Assembly (NCBI GenBank): GCA_021734325.1
Contig: JAIPJF010000020.1
Location: forward strand, 1 to 64,000
Origin: Fidelibacterota bacterium
GTDB lineage: Bacteria > Fidelibacterota > UBA8477 > JABMPR01
Direction of reading: 5' to 3'
DNA: 64,000 nucleotides
Part shown: positions 8,800-16,647 of the stretch, piece after piece
How the letters are laid out: the number at the start of each line of letters is the position of its first letter
How positions within the stretch are numbered: position 1 is the first letter of the stretch
Notes under the pieces: model-generated
Database searches by the model: none
Told to the model about the DNA's origin: nothing
What the model saw: only the letters and a program-made list of their open reading frames with translations
Program-made: the position numbers and the translations under genes

Positions 8800-9558
8800 T
8801 TAAGCCACAGTTTCAGGCTCATTTGTAAGCCAGTCATATCCGCGATCCTCAAGTTCAAGAGCTAATTCTTTTGTCCCAGACTTGATAATCTTGCCATCTG
8901 AAAGGACATGGACAAAATCAGGGACGATGTAATCAAGAAGCCTTTGGTAATGGGTGATGACCACAAAGGCATTGTCCTTCGATCGTAATTTATTCACACC
9001 CCCGGCTACAATCCTCAAGGCATCAATATCCAAGCCGGAATCTGTCTCATCCAGAATTGCCAGTTTTGGATCAAGCACTGCCATCTGGAGGATCTCATTG
9101 CGTTTCTTTTCACCCCCGGAGAAGCCCTGATTAACAGGCCGTCTCAGGAGATCCTCTTTCATCTCCACCAATTGCATCTGCTTTTTGATAAGCTGCAGAA
9201 AATCAATGGCATCGAGTTCTTCTTCCCCTCTGTGCTTGCGGATTTCATTGAGTGCTTTCTTAAGAAAGGAGGTGTTGTTGACACCTGGTATCTCAATAGG
9301 ATACTGGAATGCAAGGAAAATTCCTTCCCGCGCCCTTATCTCTGGAAGCATGTCCAGGAGATCTAGTCCATTATAGCTTGCTGATCCAGATTCTACCTGA
9401 TACCCGCTGCGCCCTGATAAAACATGGGCGAGAGTACTTTTCCCAGACCCATTAGGTCCCATAATAGCATGTATCTCACCTTTATTTACTTCAAGATTCA
9501 GCCCATTGAGAATCGTTTTTCCCTCTGCTGAAACATTTAGATTCTTAATCGATAACAT
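8800..9558 (-). CDS. sufC: Fe-S assembly ATPase SufC
   Basis: This 252-aa ABC ATPase of the SUF complex has Walker A GPNGSGKST at 34-42, a Q-loop in AFQYPIEIPGV, signature FSGGEKKR at 146-153 and Walker B with LAILDETDSGLD starting at 167. The DETDSGLD form is diagnostic of SufC. ATP-driven dimerisation of SufC remodels SufBD and exposes the nascent cluster site. An AGGAG lies 10 nt upstream of the ATG; the gene sits 23 bp after sufB. Confidence 0.96.
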   Translation of the reverse strand: MLSIKNLNVSAEGKTILNGLNLEVNKGEIHAIMGPNGSGKSTLAHVLSGRSGYQVESGSASYNGLDLLDMLPEIRAREGIFLAFQYPIEIPGVNNTSFLKKALNEIRKHRGEEELDAIDFLQLIKKQMQLVEMKEDLLRRPVNQGFSGGEKKRNEILQMAVLDPKLAILDETDSGLDIDALRIVAGGVNKLRSKDNAFVVITHYQRLLDYIVPDFVHVLSDGKIIKSGTKELALELEDRGYDWLTNEPETVA

Positions 9559-9581
9559 TGACTTGCATTCTCCTAAATTCT

Positions 9582-11078
9582 CTAACCTACTGATCCTTCA
9601 AGACTGACTGACATCAGAGCTTGAGCTTCAACGGCAAATTCCATCGGTAATTGCTGAAATACTTCCCTGGCATATCCTGAGACAATCATCCCAACTGCAT
9701 CTTCTGTTGAGATGCCTCTTTGATTGAGGTAGAAGATTTGATCCTCACTCACTTTTGAAGTGGTCGCCTCGTGTTCAACTTGAGCAGAGGGATTCTCAAC
9801 CTCAAGGTAGGGGTAGGTATGGGCGCCACATTGGTCCCCAATGAGCAAGGAATCACATTGAGAGTAATTACGGGCATTTTCAGCTTTCTTGCTGATTTTG
9901 ACCAGTCCCCTGTAGGCATTATTGCTTTTCCCAGCCGAAATGCCTTTGGAAACAATTAAACTTCGGGTGTCATTGCCAAGATGAATCATTTTGGTACCTG
10001 TATCGGCCTGCTGATAATTATTTGTCAGAGCTACAGAATAGAATTCACCTACAGAGTGATCGCCTTTCAAAATACAGCTGGGATATTTCCAGGTAATGGC
10101 TGAACCGGTTTCGACCTGGGTCCATGATATCTTGGAATTCTTCCCGGCGCAGATACCCCGTTTTGTGACAAAATTATAAATTCCTCCAACACCTTCTTTA
10201 TTTCCAGCATACCAGTTCTGAACGGTGGAATACTTAATCTCAGCATCATCCAGGGCGATCAACTCAACAACGGCTGCATGGAGTTGGTTCTCATCACGCA
10301 TTGGAGCTGTACATCCTTCCAGATAGCTGACATAACTGTCTTTGTCTGCAATGATCAGGGTACGCTCAAATTGACCCGTTTTTGAGGCATTGATCCTGAA
10401 ATAGCTTGAAAGCTCCATGGGACATCTCACACCAGGTGGGATATACACGAAGCTGCCGTCACTGAATACGGCGGAATTCAATGTTGCATAAAAATTATCA
10501 GTATATGGGACCACAGTTCCTAAATATTTCTGTACCAGTTCAGGGTGATCCTTGATGGCTTCACTGATGGGACAGAAAATGATTCCCATCTCATTCAGCT
10601 TTCCTTTAAAGGTCGTCGCCACTGAGACACTGTCGATTACAGCATCAACTGCTACGCCAGCAAGCAGCTCGCGCTCTTCGAGAGGTACGCCTAATTTTTC
10701 GAATGTTGCCAGAAGTTCCGGGTCCACCTCATCAAGACTTTTCGGACCGTCTTTCTTCTTAGGGGCTGCATAATAGTAGAGATCATTAAAGTTAACTTCA
10801 GGGTAGGTCAAGTGCGGCCACTTGGGTTCACTCATTTTCAGCCAGTGTCGAAAAGCCTTTAATCGCCACTCCGTCATGAACTCCGGTTCCATTTTCTTGG
10901 CAGAGATCATGCGCACAATTTCTTCGTTCAGTCCCTTGGGGAAATCCTCCATCTCAATATCGGTGACAAACCCGTATTTGTAATCCTGGTCAGCAATCTT
11001 TTGCAGGGCTTTCTGCTCATCACTCCTGGTTTTTTTCTCTTTTTCTTCCAATGCCATTGTGCCTTTTTCTTTCTTCAT
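9582..11078 (-). CDS. sufB: Fe-S scaffold subunit SufB
   Basis: This 498-aa protein is SufB, first gene of the operon. Family motifs include YKYGF near the N-terminus, [36 protein letters not shown] and a C-terminal [22 protein letters not shown] beta-helix end. SufB carries the nascent Fe-S cluster in the SufBC2D complex. The start is uncertain. The ATG at 11078 has only AGGA immediately before it, while the in-frame ATG at 11057 has a purine-rich AAAGG four bases upstream and would remove seven lysine-rich residues. Confidence 0.94.
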   Translation of the reverse strand: MKKEKGTMALEEKEKKTRSDEQKALQKIADQDYKYGFVTDIEMEDFPKGLNEEIVRMISAKKMEPEFMTEWRLKAFRHWLKMSEPKWPHLTYPEVNFNDLYYYAAPKKKDGPKSLDEVDPELLATFEKLGVPLEERELLAGVAVDAVIDSVSVATTFKGKLNEMGIIFCPISEAIKDHPELVQKYLGTVVPYTDNFYATLNSAVFSDGSFVYIPPGVRCPMELSSYFRINASKTGQFERTLIIADKDSYVSYLEGCTAPMRDENQLHAAVVELIALDDAEIKYSTVQNWYAGNKEGVGGIYNFVTKRGICAGKNSKISWTQVETGSAITWKYPSCILKGDHSVGEFYSVALTNNYQQADTGTKMIHLGNDTRSLIVSKGISAGKSNNAYRGLVKISKKAENARNYSQCDSLLIGDQCGAHTYPYLEVENPSAQVEHEATTSKVSEDQIFYLNQRGISTEDAVGMIVSGYAREVFQQLPMEFAVEAQALMSVSLEGSVG

Positions 11079-11097
11079 TCCTGACCAAGTAAAGCAT

Positions 11098-11126
11098 ATT
11101 GTACAAAAAAGTCAAGATTAAATAAA
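11098..11126 (-). promoter_or_regulatory. Candidate promoter of the suf operon
   Basis: On the minus strand a TTTATT hexamer (11126-11121) and TACAAT (11103-11098) are separated by 17 bp, a good -10 with a weak -35. The start point would be about 10-15 nt ahead of the sufB ATG. No clear Rrf2 operator palindrome was seen in 11079-11279, the spacer shared with the divergent carbonic anhydrase gene. Confidence 0.35.
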
Positions 11127-11279
11127 CTGCAATGCTAGTTAGAGTGAAAAAACGCACACGATCATGCCGCCGAGGTGATACATCTCTATAAAAGAAGGTC
11201 TCCCAGGCGGAATCCATTTCTATTTTGTATTCAGACGAGAACGTTTATGTTTTAAGAACCAAATGGAGCAAAGTTTGAA

Positions 11280-11813
11280 ATGATCATAAAAGCATATAAA
11301 GGCATTCTACCAAAGATTCACCCCAAGGCCTGGATTGCAGAAAATGCAGTAATAATCGGTGATGTGGAGATCGGCGCAGGTACAAGTGTCTGGTACAATG
11401 TGGTAGTTCGAGGGGATTTGCACAAAATCAGGGTCGGAGAGAAGGTGAACATTCAGGATGGTGCCATTCTGCATGTGGAGTCAGGTAACGGACCCTGTAT
11501 CGTTGGGGACAGAGTCACAATTGGGCATCAATCAATCGTACATGGCTGTGTTGTTGGGAATGATGCTCTGATAGGTATGGGGGCTACTATCCTAAGCTGG
11601 GCGGAGATTGGGGAAGGAGCTTTGGTAGCTGCTGGAGCACTGGTTAAGGAATTTGAAAAAATTCCAGCGCGAACTCTCTGGGCTGGCGTTCCTGCAAAGC
11701 AGAGATCTCTCGTTGACGATAATATGTTTGATCGCATGAGAGAGGGGTGGCAGCACTATGTTACCTTATCAGAGAATTACAGGAGAGATGATGATTCCTT
11801 ATCAGATCATTGA
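11280..11813 (+). CDS. Gamma-carbonic-anhydrase family protein
   Basis: This 177-aa left-handed beta-helix protein has hexapeptide repeats (IGDVEIGAGTSVWYNVVVRGD and similar). The three histidines expected to bind the metal of gamma carbonic anhydrases are present: H65 (ILHVESG), H83 and H88 (IGHQSIVHG). Members (YrdA/PaaY/CaiE-like) form trimers. Some hydrate CO2 and many have no proven activity. The gene is divergent from sufB and its end overlaps the next gene by 23 bp. Substrate specificity cannot be read from sequence. Confidence 0.85.
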   Translation: MIIKAYKGILPKIHPKAWIAENAVIIGDVEIGAGTSVWYNVVVRGDLHKIRVGEKVNIQDGAILHVESGNGPCIVGDRVTIGHQSIVHGCVVGNDALIGMGATILSWAEIGEGALVAAGALVKEFEKIPARTLWAGVPAKQRSLVDDNMFDRMREGWQHYVTLSENYRRDDDSLSDH

Positions 11814-13095
11814 AAAAAAATCCAGAGGTGATGTCCTTAATGATGGTGAAATACGGGATTTTATCAATGGGTATACCGATGGATCAATTCCTGATTACCA
11901 GATGTCTGCCCTCCTTATGGCTATTTTTATAAGGGGCATGAATACAGACGAAACCTTGTCATTGACCCGGTGCATGTTGGAATCTGGTGAGAGAATGGAT
12001 TTTGGCGCCTTACCCGGTTTTATTGCCGACAAACATAGTACCGGAGGTGTGGGTGACAAGATTTCAATCCTCCTTGCTCCCATTATGGCAGTCCTTGGCG
12101 TTTACATCCCCATGATATCAGGTCGAGGATTGGGTCATAGTGGTGGTACTCTCGATAAACTGGAATCGATTCCAGGATTTAATGTCAATCTCAGTCTGGA
12201 AGAATGGCGCAAGCTTGTCATGGAAGAACATGTAGGCCTAATCGGTCAAACTGGTACCATCTGTCCTGCAGACAAAAAGATTTATTCCCTTCGCGATGTA
12301 ACGGCCACAGTCAGATCTATTCCCCTCATTTCAGCGAGTATCATGAGTAAAAAGATTGCTGAAGGGATTCAGGGTCTGGTCCTGGATGTGAAAACGGGAA
12401 ACGGTGCGTTCATGCAAAGCCTCGATGATTCTCGAACATTAGCAAAGAGTCTGGTACACATTGGTAATGGCTATGGTATCAAAACAACTGCGCTGATAAC
12501 AGACATGAACCAACCCCTTGGAAAGGCTATTGGGAATTGGTTTGAAATAAGAGAATCGGTATTGGGATTGCAGGGAGATGGTCCAGAGGATGTCATGGAA
12601 ATCACATATGCACTCGGGGCAGAGATCCTCCAGATGGCCAACCCTGATCTAAGCAGGGAGGAGGCAATTAAAAGGCAAAAAAAAACCATCAGTGATGGCA
12701 GTGCCTTTGAAAAACTCTTGAAAATTGTGGCCTTGCAGGGGGGGGACCCCAAAGTTTTGGAAAATATGGAAACCTATCCGAAAACCCGCTATCGTGAATC
12801 CATCAAGGCGAACCAATCTGGCTACCTTACTCACATCGATACAATGGCCATGGGCTTTGCTGGTATTCAACTCGGTGCTGGCCGACGGGTAATAAGCGAC
12901 AGGATTGACTATTCAAGCGGTATGTATATACACAAGCGCCTTGGTGAAAAGGTTGATGCGGGAGCGGAAGTCCTTACTTTATACTCTAATGATGAAAATG
13001 CCTTGAAGGAGGTCAAAAAGCAATTATCAACGAGCCTTTCCTTTACCGATTCTCCAGCTGCCATTCCTCCACTTATCGTCGAAAAGATTCAATAG
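11791..13095 (+). CDS. pdp: Pyrimidine-nucleoside / thymidine phosphorylase
   Basis: This 434-aa enzyme belongs to nucleoside phosphorylase family II and splits thymidine, uridine or deoxyuridine with phosphate to free base and (deoxy)ribose 1-phosphate. The signature KHSTGGVGDK lies at 81-90, the dimer-type N-terminal helical domain starts IIEKKSRGD, and the C-terminal alpha/beta domain is complete. AGGAG at 11781-11785 sits five bases before the ATG at 11791, favouring it over in-frame ATGs at 11788 and 11758. Choice between Pdp and DeoA rests on overall similarity to the Firmicutes-type enzyme. Confidence 0.9.
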   Translation: MIPYQIIEKKSRGDVLNDGEIRDFINGYTDGSIPDYQMSALLMAIFIRGMNTDETLSLTRCMLESGERMDFGALPGFIADKHSTGGVGDKISILLAPIMAVLGVYIPMISGRGLGHSGGTLDKLESIPGFNVNLSLEEWRKLVMEEHVGLIGQTGTICPADKKIYSLRDVTATVRSIPLISASIMSKKIAEGIQGLVLDVKTGNGAFMQSLDDSRTLAKSLVHIGNGYGIKTTALITDMNQPLGKAIGNWFEIRESVLGLQGDGPEDVMEITYALGAEILQMANPDLSREEAIKRQKKTISDGSAFEKLLKIVALQGGDPKVLENMETYPKTRYRESIKANQSGYLTHIDTMAMGFAGIQLGAGRRVISDRIDYSSGMYIHKRLGEKVDAGAEVLTLYSNDENALKEVKKQLSTSLSFTDSPAAIPPLIVEKIQ

Positions 13096-13228
13096 CAGCA
13101 AGGTAGACTATCAGGTAAAAGTTCCACAGAATCAATAATCGATCATTTTCAGGTTTGAACCACCGCTCTCATCAGCTATATGTTGCCCTGATGGAATTGA
13201 TGATATTTAAAGGAATGTTTGGTAGAAA

Positions 13229-14812
13229 ATGATTAGTACAAGTAATGTCAGTCTCACCTTCGGGGGACAGAAACTCTTCGAAGATGTTAATATAAAATTC
13301 ACACCGGGTAATTGTTATGGATTGATTGGCGCAAACGGGGCCGGGAAATCTACTTTTCTGAAGTTGTTAGCTGGCGATATTGAACTGCAGAAAGGCAATA
13401 TCAGTATTGGTCCTGGAGAGCGCATGTCCGTGCTGAAACAGGATCAATTCGCTTACGATGACCACACCGTCATGGAAACTGTTTTGATGGGTAATGAGGC
13501 TCTATTTAAAATTATGCAGGACAAAGATGCACTATATATGAAGCCTGATTTCTCAGATGCAGATGGGATGAAAGCTGCTGAGCTGGAAGCTGAATTTGCT
13601 GAGATGAATGGTTGGGAGGCAGAATCTGAAGTTGGTGTTTTACTGGCCGGACTTGGCCTTGATACTTCCTTCTCTGAACGCCCAATGAGTGAATTGAAAG
13701 GTTCAGAAAAAATCAAGGTACTCCTTGCTCAGGCTATCTTTGGAGAGCCAGACATCCTCTTGCTGGATGAACCAACTAACCATCTGGACATCAAAGCAAA
13801 GGATTGGCTGGAACATTTTTTACTTAATTTTAATAATACAGTGATTGTGGTCTCCCACGACAGGCATTTCCTAAACAAGGTATGTACCCAGATAGCGGAT
13901 ATTGATTTTGGTAAAATTACCACCTATGCAGGGAACTATGACTTTTGGCGCCAATCGAGTGAGCTTGCCCAAAATTTAAGAAATAATCAGAATAAGAAGG
14001 CGGAAGAAAAAGCCAAGGAATTAAAGGCGTTTATCGCCCGTTTCTCTGCGAATGCTTCCAAGTCAAAGCAGGCCACCTCTAGGCAGAAACAGTTGGAAAA
14101 ACTTGAATTGATTGATCTCCCACCATCCACGCGAAAATATCCATATATCCATTTCGAACCAGCTCGCGAGTCGGGAAAAGATATCTTAAACGTAGAGTCT
14201 CTTAACAAAACAATTGCTGGCAAACAAATTTTAAAGGATGTCTCTTTTACTCTCAGCAAAGGTGATAAAACCATTTTCATCACTGAGAATGAGCTTGTGA
14301 CAACAACCTTATTTAAGATTCTCGCCGGTGAATTGGAGCCAGATTCTGGAACGGTGAACTGGGGAATTACAACCAGCCAGGCATACTTTCCAAAAGACAA
14401 CGTATCCTATTTTGAATCAGGGGAATACAATCTCATTGAATGGTTAAGACGATATTCTGAAGATCAACACGAACCTTATATCCGCGGGTTGTTGGGTCAA
14501 TTACTGTTTTCAGGGGAGGATGCCTTCAAAAAGACAAACGTCCTGTCGGGAGGCGAGAGGGTCCGATGCATGTTCGCCAGAATGATGGTCTCAGGTGCCA
14601 ATGTGCTCATGTTGGATGGTCCAACCAATCATTTGGATCTTGAAAGTATCACTGCTATCAATGATGCACTTGTCAGGTATAAGGGAAATATTTTATTTAC
14701 ATCCCATGATCATGAATTTAATCAGACGGTGGCTAACCGGGTCATTGATCTTGATGCTCGGGTATTGGATGCGACTTATATAAGTTATGATGAATATCTG
14801 GGTCTGGAATAG
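13229..14812 (+). CDS. ABC-F family ATPase (YbiT/YkpA-like)
   Basis: This 527-aa soluble protein has two ABC domains and no membrane segment. ABC-F proteins act on ribosomes or regulate translation. The first domain is canonical: Walker A GANGAGKST at 34-42, Walker B and catalytic Glu in LLLDEPTNHLD. A linker rich in Lys and Gln follows (about 250-290). The second domain is degenerate: the P-loop region reads ITENELVTTTLF instead of GxxGxGKST, and the Walker B end is LMLDGPTNHLD, Gly in place of the catalytic Glu, while signature LSGGERVR is kept. Related YkpA-type proteins may share part of this degeneracy. It is followed by a convergent flavin reductase gene. Confidence 0.88.
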   Translation: MISTSNVSLTFGGQKLFEDVNIKFTPGNCYGLIGANGAGKSTFLKLLAGDIELQKGNISIGPGERMSVLKQDQFAYDDHTVMETVLMGNEALFKIMQDKDALYMKPDFSDADGMKAAELEAEFAEMNGWEAESEVGVLLAGLGLDTSFSERPMSELKGSEKIKVLLAQAIFGEPDILLLDEPTNHLDIKAKDWLEHFLLNFNNTVIVVSHDRHFLNKVCTQIADIDFGKITTYAGNYDFWRQSSELAQNLRNNQNKKAEEKAKELKAFIARFSANASKSKQATSRQKQLEKLELIDLPPSTRKYPYIHFEPARESGKDILNVESLNKTIAGKQILKDVSFTLSKGDKTIFITENELVTTTLFKILAGELEPDSGTVNWGITTSQAYFPKDNVSYFESGEYNLIEWLRRYSEDQHEPYIRGLLGQLLFSGEDAFKKTNVLSGGERVRCMFARMMVSGANVLMLDGPTNHLDLESITAINDALVRYKGNILFTSHDHEFNQTVANRVIDLDARVLDATYISYDEYLGLE

Positions 14813-14820
14813 ACTGAGCC

Positions 14821-15372
14821 TTAATCCTCAAGGGGTCGGAGACCACCAAATTTTTTTGGTTCAAGTACAAATAATCTGGGAACGAATTTCTCGTTTATAT
14901 GAGTCGCAACAATTTCTCCTGTAAAGATCATGTGATCCCCGCTGCATAGAGAGCCGGACACACAACACTCATAATTCGCGCTTGCTTCACTAAGGAGGAT
15001 ACCGTCAATAACACTAGTTGCCTGAGTGGGGGTATCTAATTCAGCAAGTTTATCTATATCCTGTCCTGAATGTGATCCAAAATATTTCACCTCTGCCGCC
15101 ATCGTTTCCGATGGAACGCAAATGACAAATTCATTCTGCTGCTTGATAAGTTCATAGGTATATCTCTGGAAACCAATGGACACTGCCAGCATGGGCGGAT
15201 CGATGGATGTAAACATCACCCAGGAGGCAGACATTGGATTGACGATCCCGTTGGGACCCTTTACCAGAACGATATGTACTGGTTCCGGATACTTGGCGAT
15301 TCTTGCATCTGAAAAAGGGACATTTTTTTGCATGAGCGCATAATAAGAATTATGATAATAAATGTCATTCAC
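14821..15372 (-). CDS. Flavin-reductase-like (flavoredoxin-type) protein
   Basis: This 183-aa split-barrel FMN-binding protein of the flavin reductase-like family has the typical core PVHIVLVKGPNGIVNPMSASWVMFTSIDPPMLAVSI and the end of a flavoredoxin (SGDHMIFTGEIVATH). It probably binds FMN and handles electrons or reduces flavin with NAD(P)H; the partner is unknown. The gene is divergent from the MarR regulator at 15573 with a palindromic operator candidate between them, so the regulator likely controls it. The start may be the ATG at 15372 or the one at 15333; neither has a clear Shine-Dalgarno. Confidence 0.85.
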   Translation of the reverse strand: MNDIYYHNSYYALMQKNVPFSDARIAKYPEPVHIVLVKGPNGIVNPMSASWVMFTSIDPPMLAVSIGFQRYTYELIKQQNEFVICVPSETMAAEVKYFGSHSGQDIDKLAELDTPTQATSVIDGILLSEASANYECCVSGSLCSGDHMIFTGEIVATHINEKFVPRLFVLEPKKFGGLRPLED

Positions 15373-15477
15373 AAAAAGAATTGATCCAAAATAATGTTGA
15401 AATATTTGGAAAAAAAATGCAAATATTCATTTATTCCAGAAGAAAAATATGGTCTCTTGCATAATCCCACCTAAATT

Positions 15478-15509
15478 ATTGTGGAATAGCAACCATTGGC
15501 TTCCACAAT
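15478..15509. promoter_or_regulatory. Inverted repeat, candidate MarR operator
   Basis: ATTGTGGAA (15478-15486) and TTCCACAAT (15501-15509) are perfect 9-bp inverted arms around a 14-bp spacer. Arm centres are 23 bp apart, about two helical turns. It sits in the 200-bp spacer between the divergent flavin reductase and marR-type genes, where autoregulated MarR proteins typically bind. Confidence 0.55.
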
Positions 15510-15572
15510 GGATGTGACTGCTAAAAGTATTTGATAAACTGAAAGCTCTAAAAGATAAAAGGGGATATCGTA

Positions 15573-16028
15573 ATGGATCTAAAATTGAAACAGCAGGCTA
15601 CAGCAATCACTGAACTGACATTTGATTTGCTTCGTTGCTGCGAGGCAAAAGAGAAGATGTTTGCAAAAGATCATGGTCTAAAGGTAGCAGAATTCAGATG
15701 TTTAAGAATTGTGGAAGCAGGCAAATCATATTCTGTCCAAGAGCTGGCTAGCAGCATGCATCTTTCACCCAGTCGCCTGACACGGATTATTGACGGACTA
15801 TTTGCTGAGAAGCTGGTGGATCGCGTACAGAGTATTGAAGATAGGCGATTTGCAAAGATCAGCCTAACGAACAAGGGACAGACACTGGTCAGCAAGCTGA
15901 AAGAAGAATATGCAGACCTCCATGGTGAAATGTTGAAGGATATTTCAGTGGCAGATCGGGATAAAATTTATGAAGGTATTTCCCTCATGCAAAATCTCGT
16001 AAGCTCATGGTTAGATAGAAACGCTTAG
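15573..16028 (+). CDS. MarR-family transcriptional regulator
   Basis: This 151-aa winged-helix protein has the MarR layout: N-terminal dimer helix, HTH (YSVQELASSMHLSPSRLTRIIDGL, about 51-74), wing with DRRFAKISLTNKG (88-100) and a C-terminal dimer helix. No cysteine arrangement suggests a thiol switch; its ligand is unknown. AAGGGGAT precedes the ATG by seven bases. It is divergent from the flavin reductase gene and followed by a strong terminator, so it is a single-gene transcript. Confidence 0.9.
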   Translation: MDLKLKQQATAITELTFDLLRCCEAKEKMFAKDHGLKVAEFRCLRIVEAGKSYSVQELASSMHLSPSRLTRIIDGLFAEKLVDRVQSIEDRRFAKISLTNKGQTLVSKLKEEYADLHGEMLKDISVADRDKIYEGISLMQNLVSSWLDRNA

Positions 16029-16047
16029 TTTATTCGGACATGATTTT

Positions 16048-16077
16048 AAAAGTCCGGTAATCTGCCGGACTTTTTTA
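16048..16077 (+). terminator. Rho-independent terminator after marR-type gene
   Basis: AAAAGTCCGG and CCGGACTTTT pair around TAATCTG (stem core 16051-16057 with 16065-16071), followed by a run of T to 16076. Confidence 0.9.
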
Positions 16078-16144
16078 TTTTCTGGGATGGACATTTACCA
16101 TAAAAAAGGAACTAGATCGAGTATATGAACATGGAAAGATCTCA

Positions 16145-16606
16145 TTGCTAAAACTGGCCACTCTATGCTATATAAAAGATGGAGATAAAACGCTCATGCT
16201 CCACAGGAACAAGAAGGACCAGGACATGCATCTCGGGAAGTGGAACGGATTGGGTGGCAAAGTAGAGAAGGGGGAGACGCCAGAATCCTGCGCGATACGA
16301 GAGGTCCGTGAAGAGTCTGGATTGATTGTGAATCGCCCGATATTTCGCGGGTTTATTACGTTTCCGAATTTTGACGGCATGAACGATTGGTATGTGTTTG
16401 TCTACCGTTTCGATGATTTTACAGGGGAATTGACCGAATCTTCCGAAGGAGAACTTGAGTGGATTTCAAGTAATCGAATGCCCGAGTTGCCTCTTTGGGA
16501 AGGAGATAGAATTTTTATGAAATGGTTGGATCAGGATAAAATATTTTCAGCAATTTTTAATTATGAGGCTGGAAGACTCCTTGATTGGCGTGTAACCTGG
16601 TATTAA
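16145..16606 (+). CDS. Nudix hydrolase (MutT-like, 8-oxo-dGTP diphosphatase type)
   Basis: This 153-aa Nudix protein has the complete Nudix box GxxxxxExxxxxxxREVxEESGL beginning at GGKVEKGETPE (about 37-60), preceded by ATLCYIKDGDKTLMLHR and WNGLGGK as in MutT/NUDT1-like enzymes that sanitise oxidised nucleotides. The start is a TTG at 16145 with GGAAAG six bases upstream; no in-frame ATG or GTG was seen just upstream, and LKLATLCYI matches the usual family N-terminus. Substrate is inferred from family resemblance. Confidence 0.87.
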   Translation: MLKLATLCYIKDGDKTLMLHRNKKDQDMHLGKWNGLGGKVEKGETPESCAIREVREESGLIVNRPIFRGFITFPNFDGMNDWYVFVYRFDDFTGELTESSEGELEWISSNRMPELPLWEGDRIFMKWLDQDKIFSAIFNYEAGRLLDWRVTWY

Positions 16607-16647
16607 TGTACCATCTATGATGATAATTGATTTAATGGGGAAAGAGA

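Noticed and set aside
11020-11217. 65-codon minus-strand frame with a hydrophobic stretch upstream of sufB
   Set aside because: It overlaps the sufB start and covers its promoter region; no ribosome binding site and unusual composition suggest chance.
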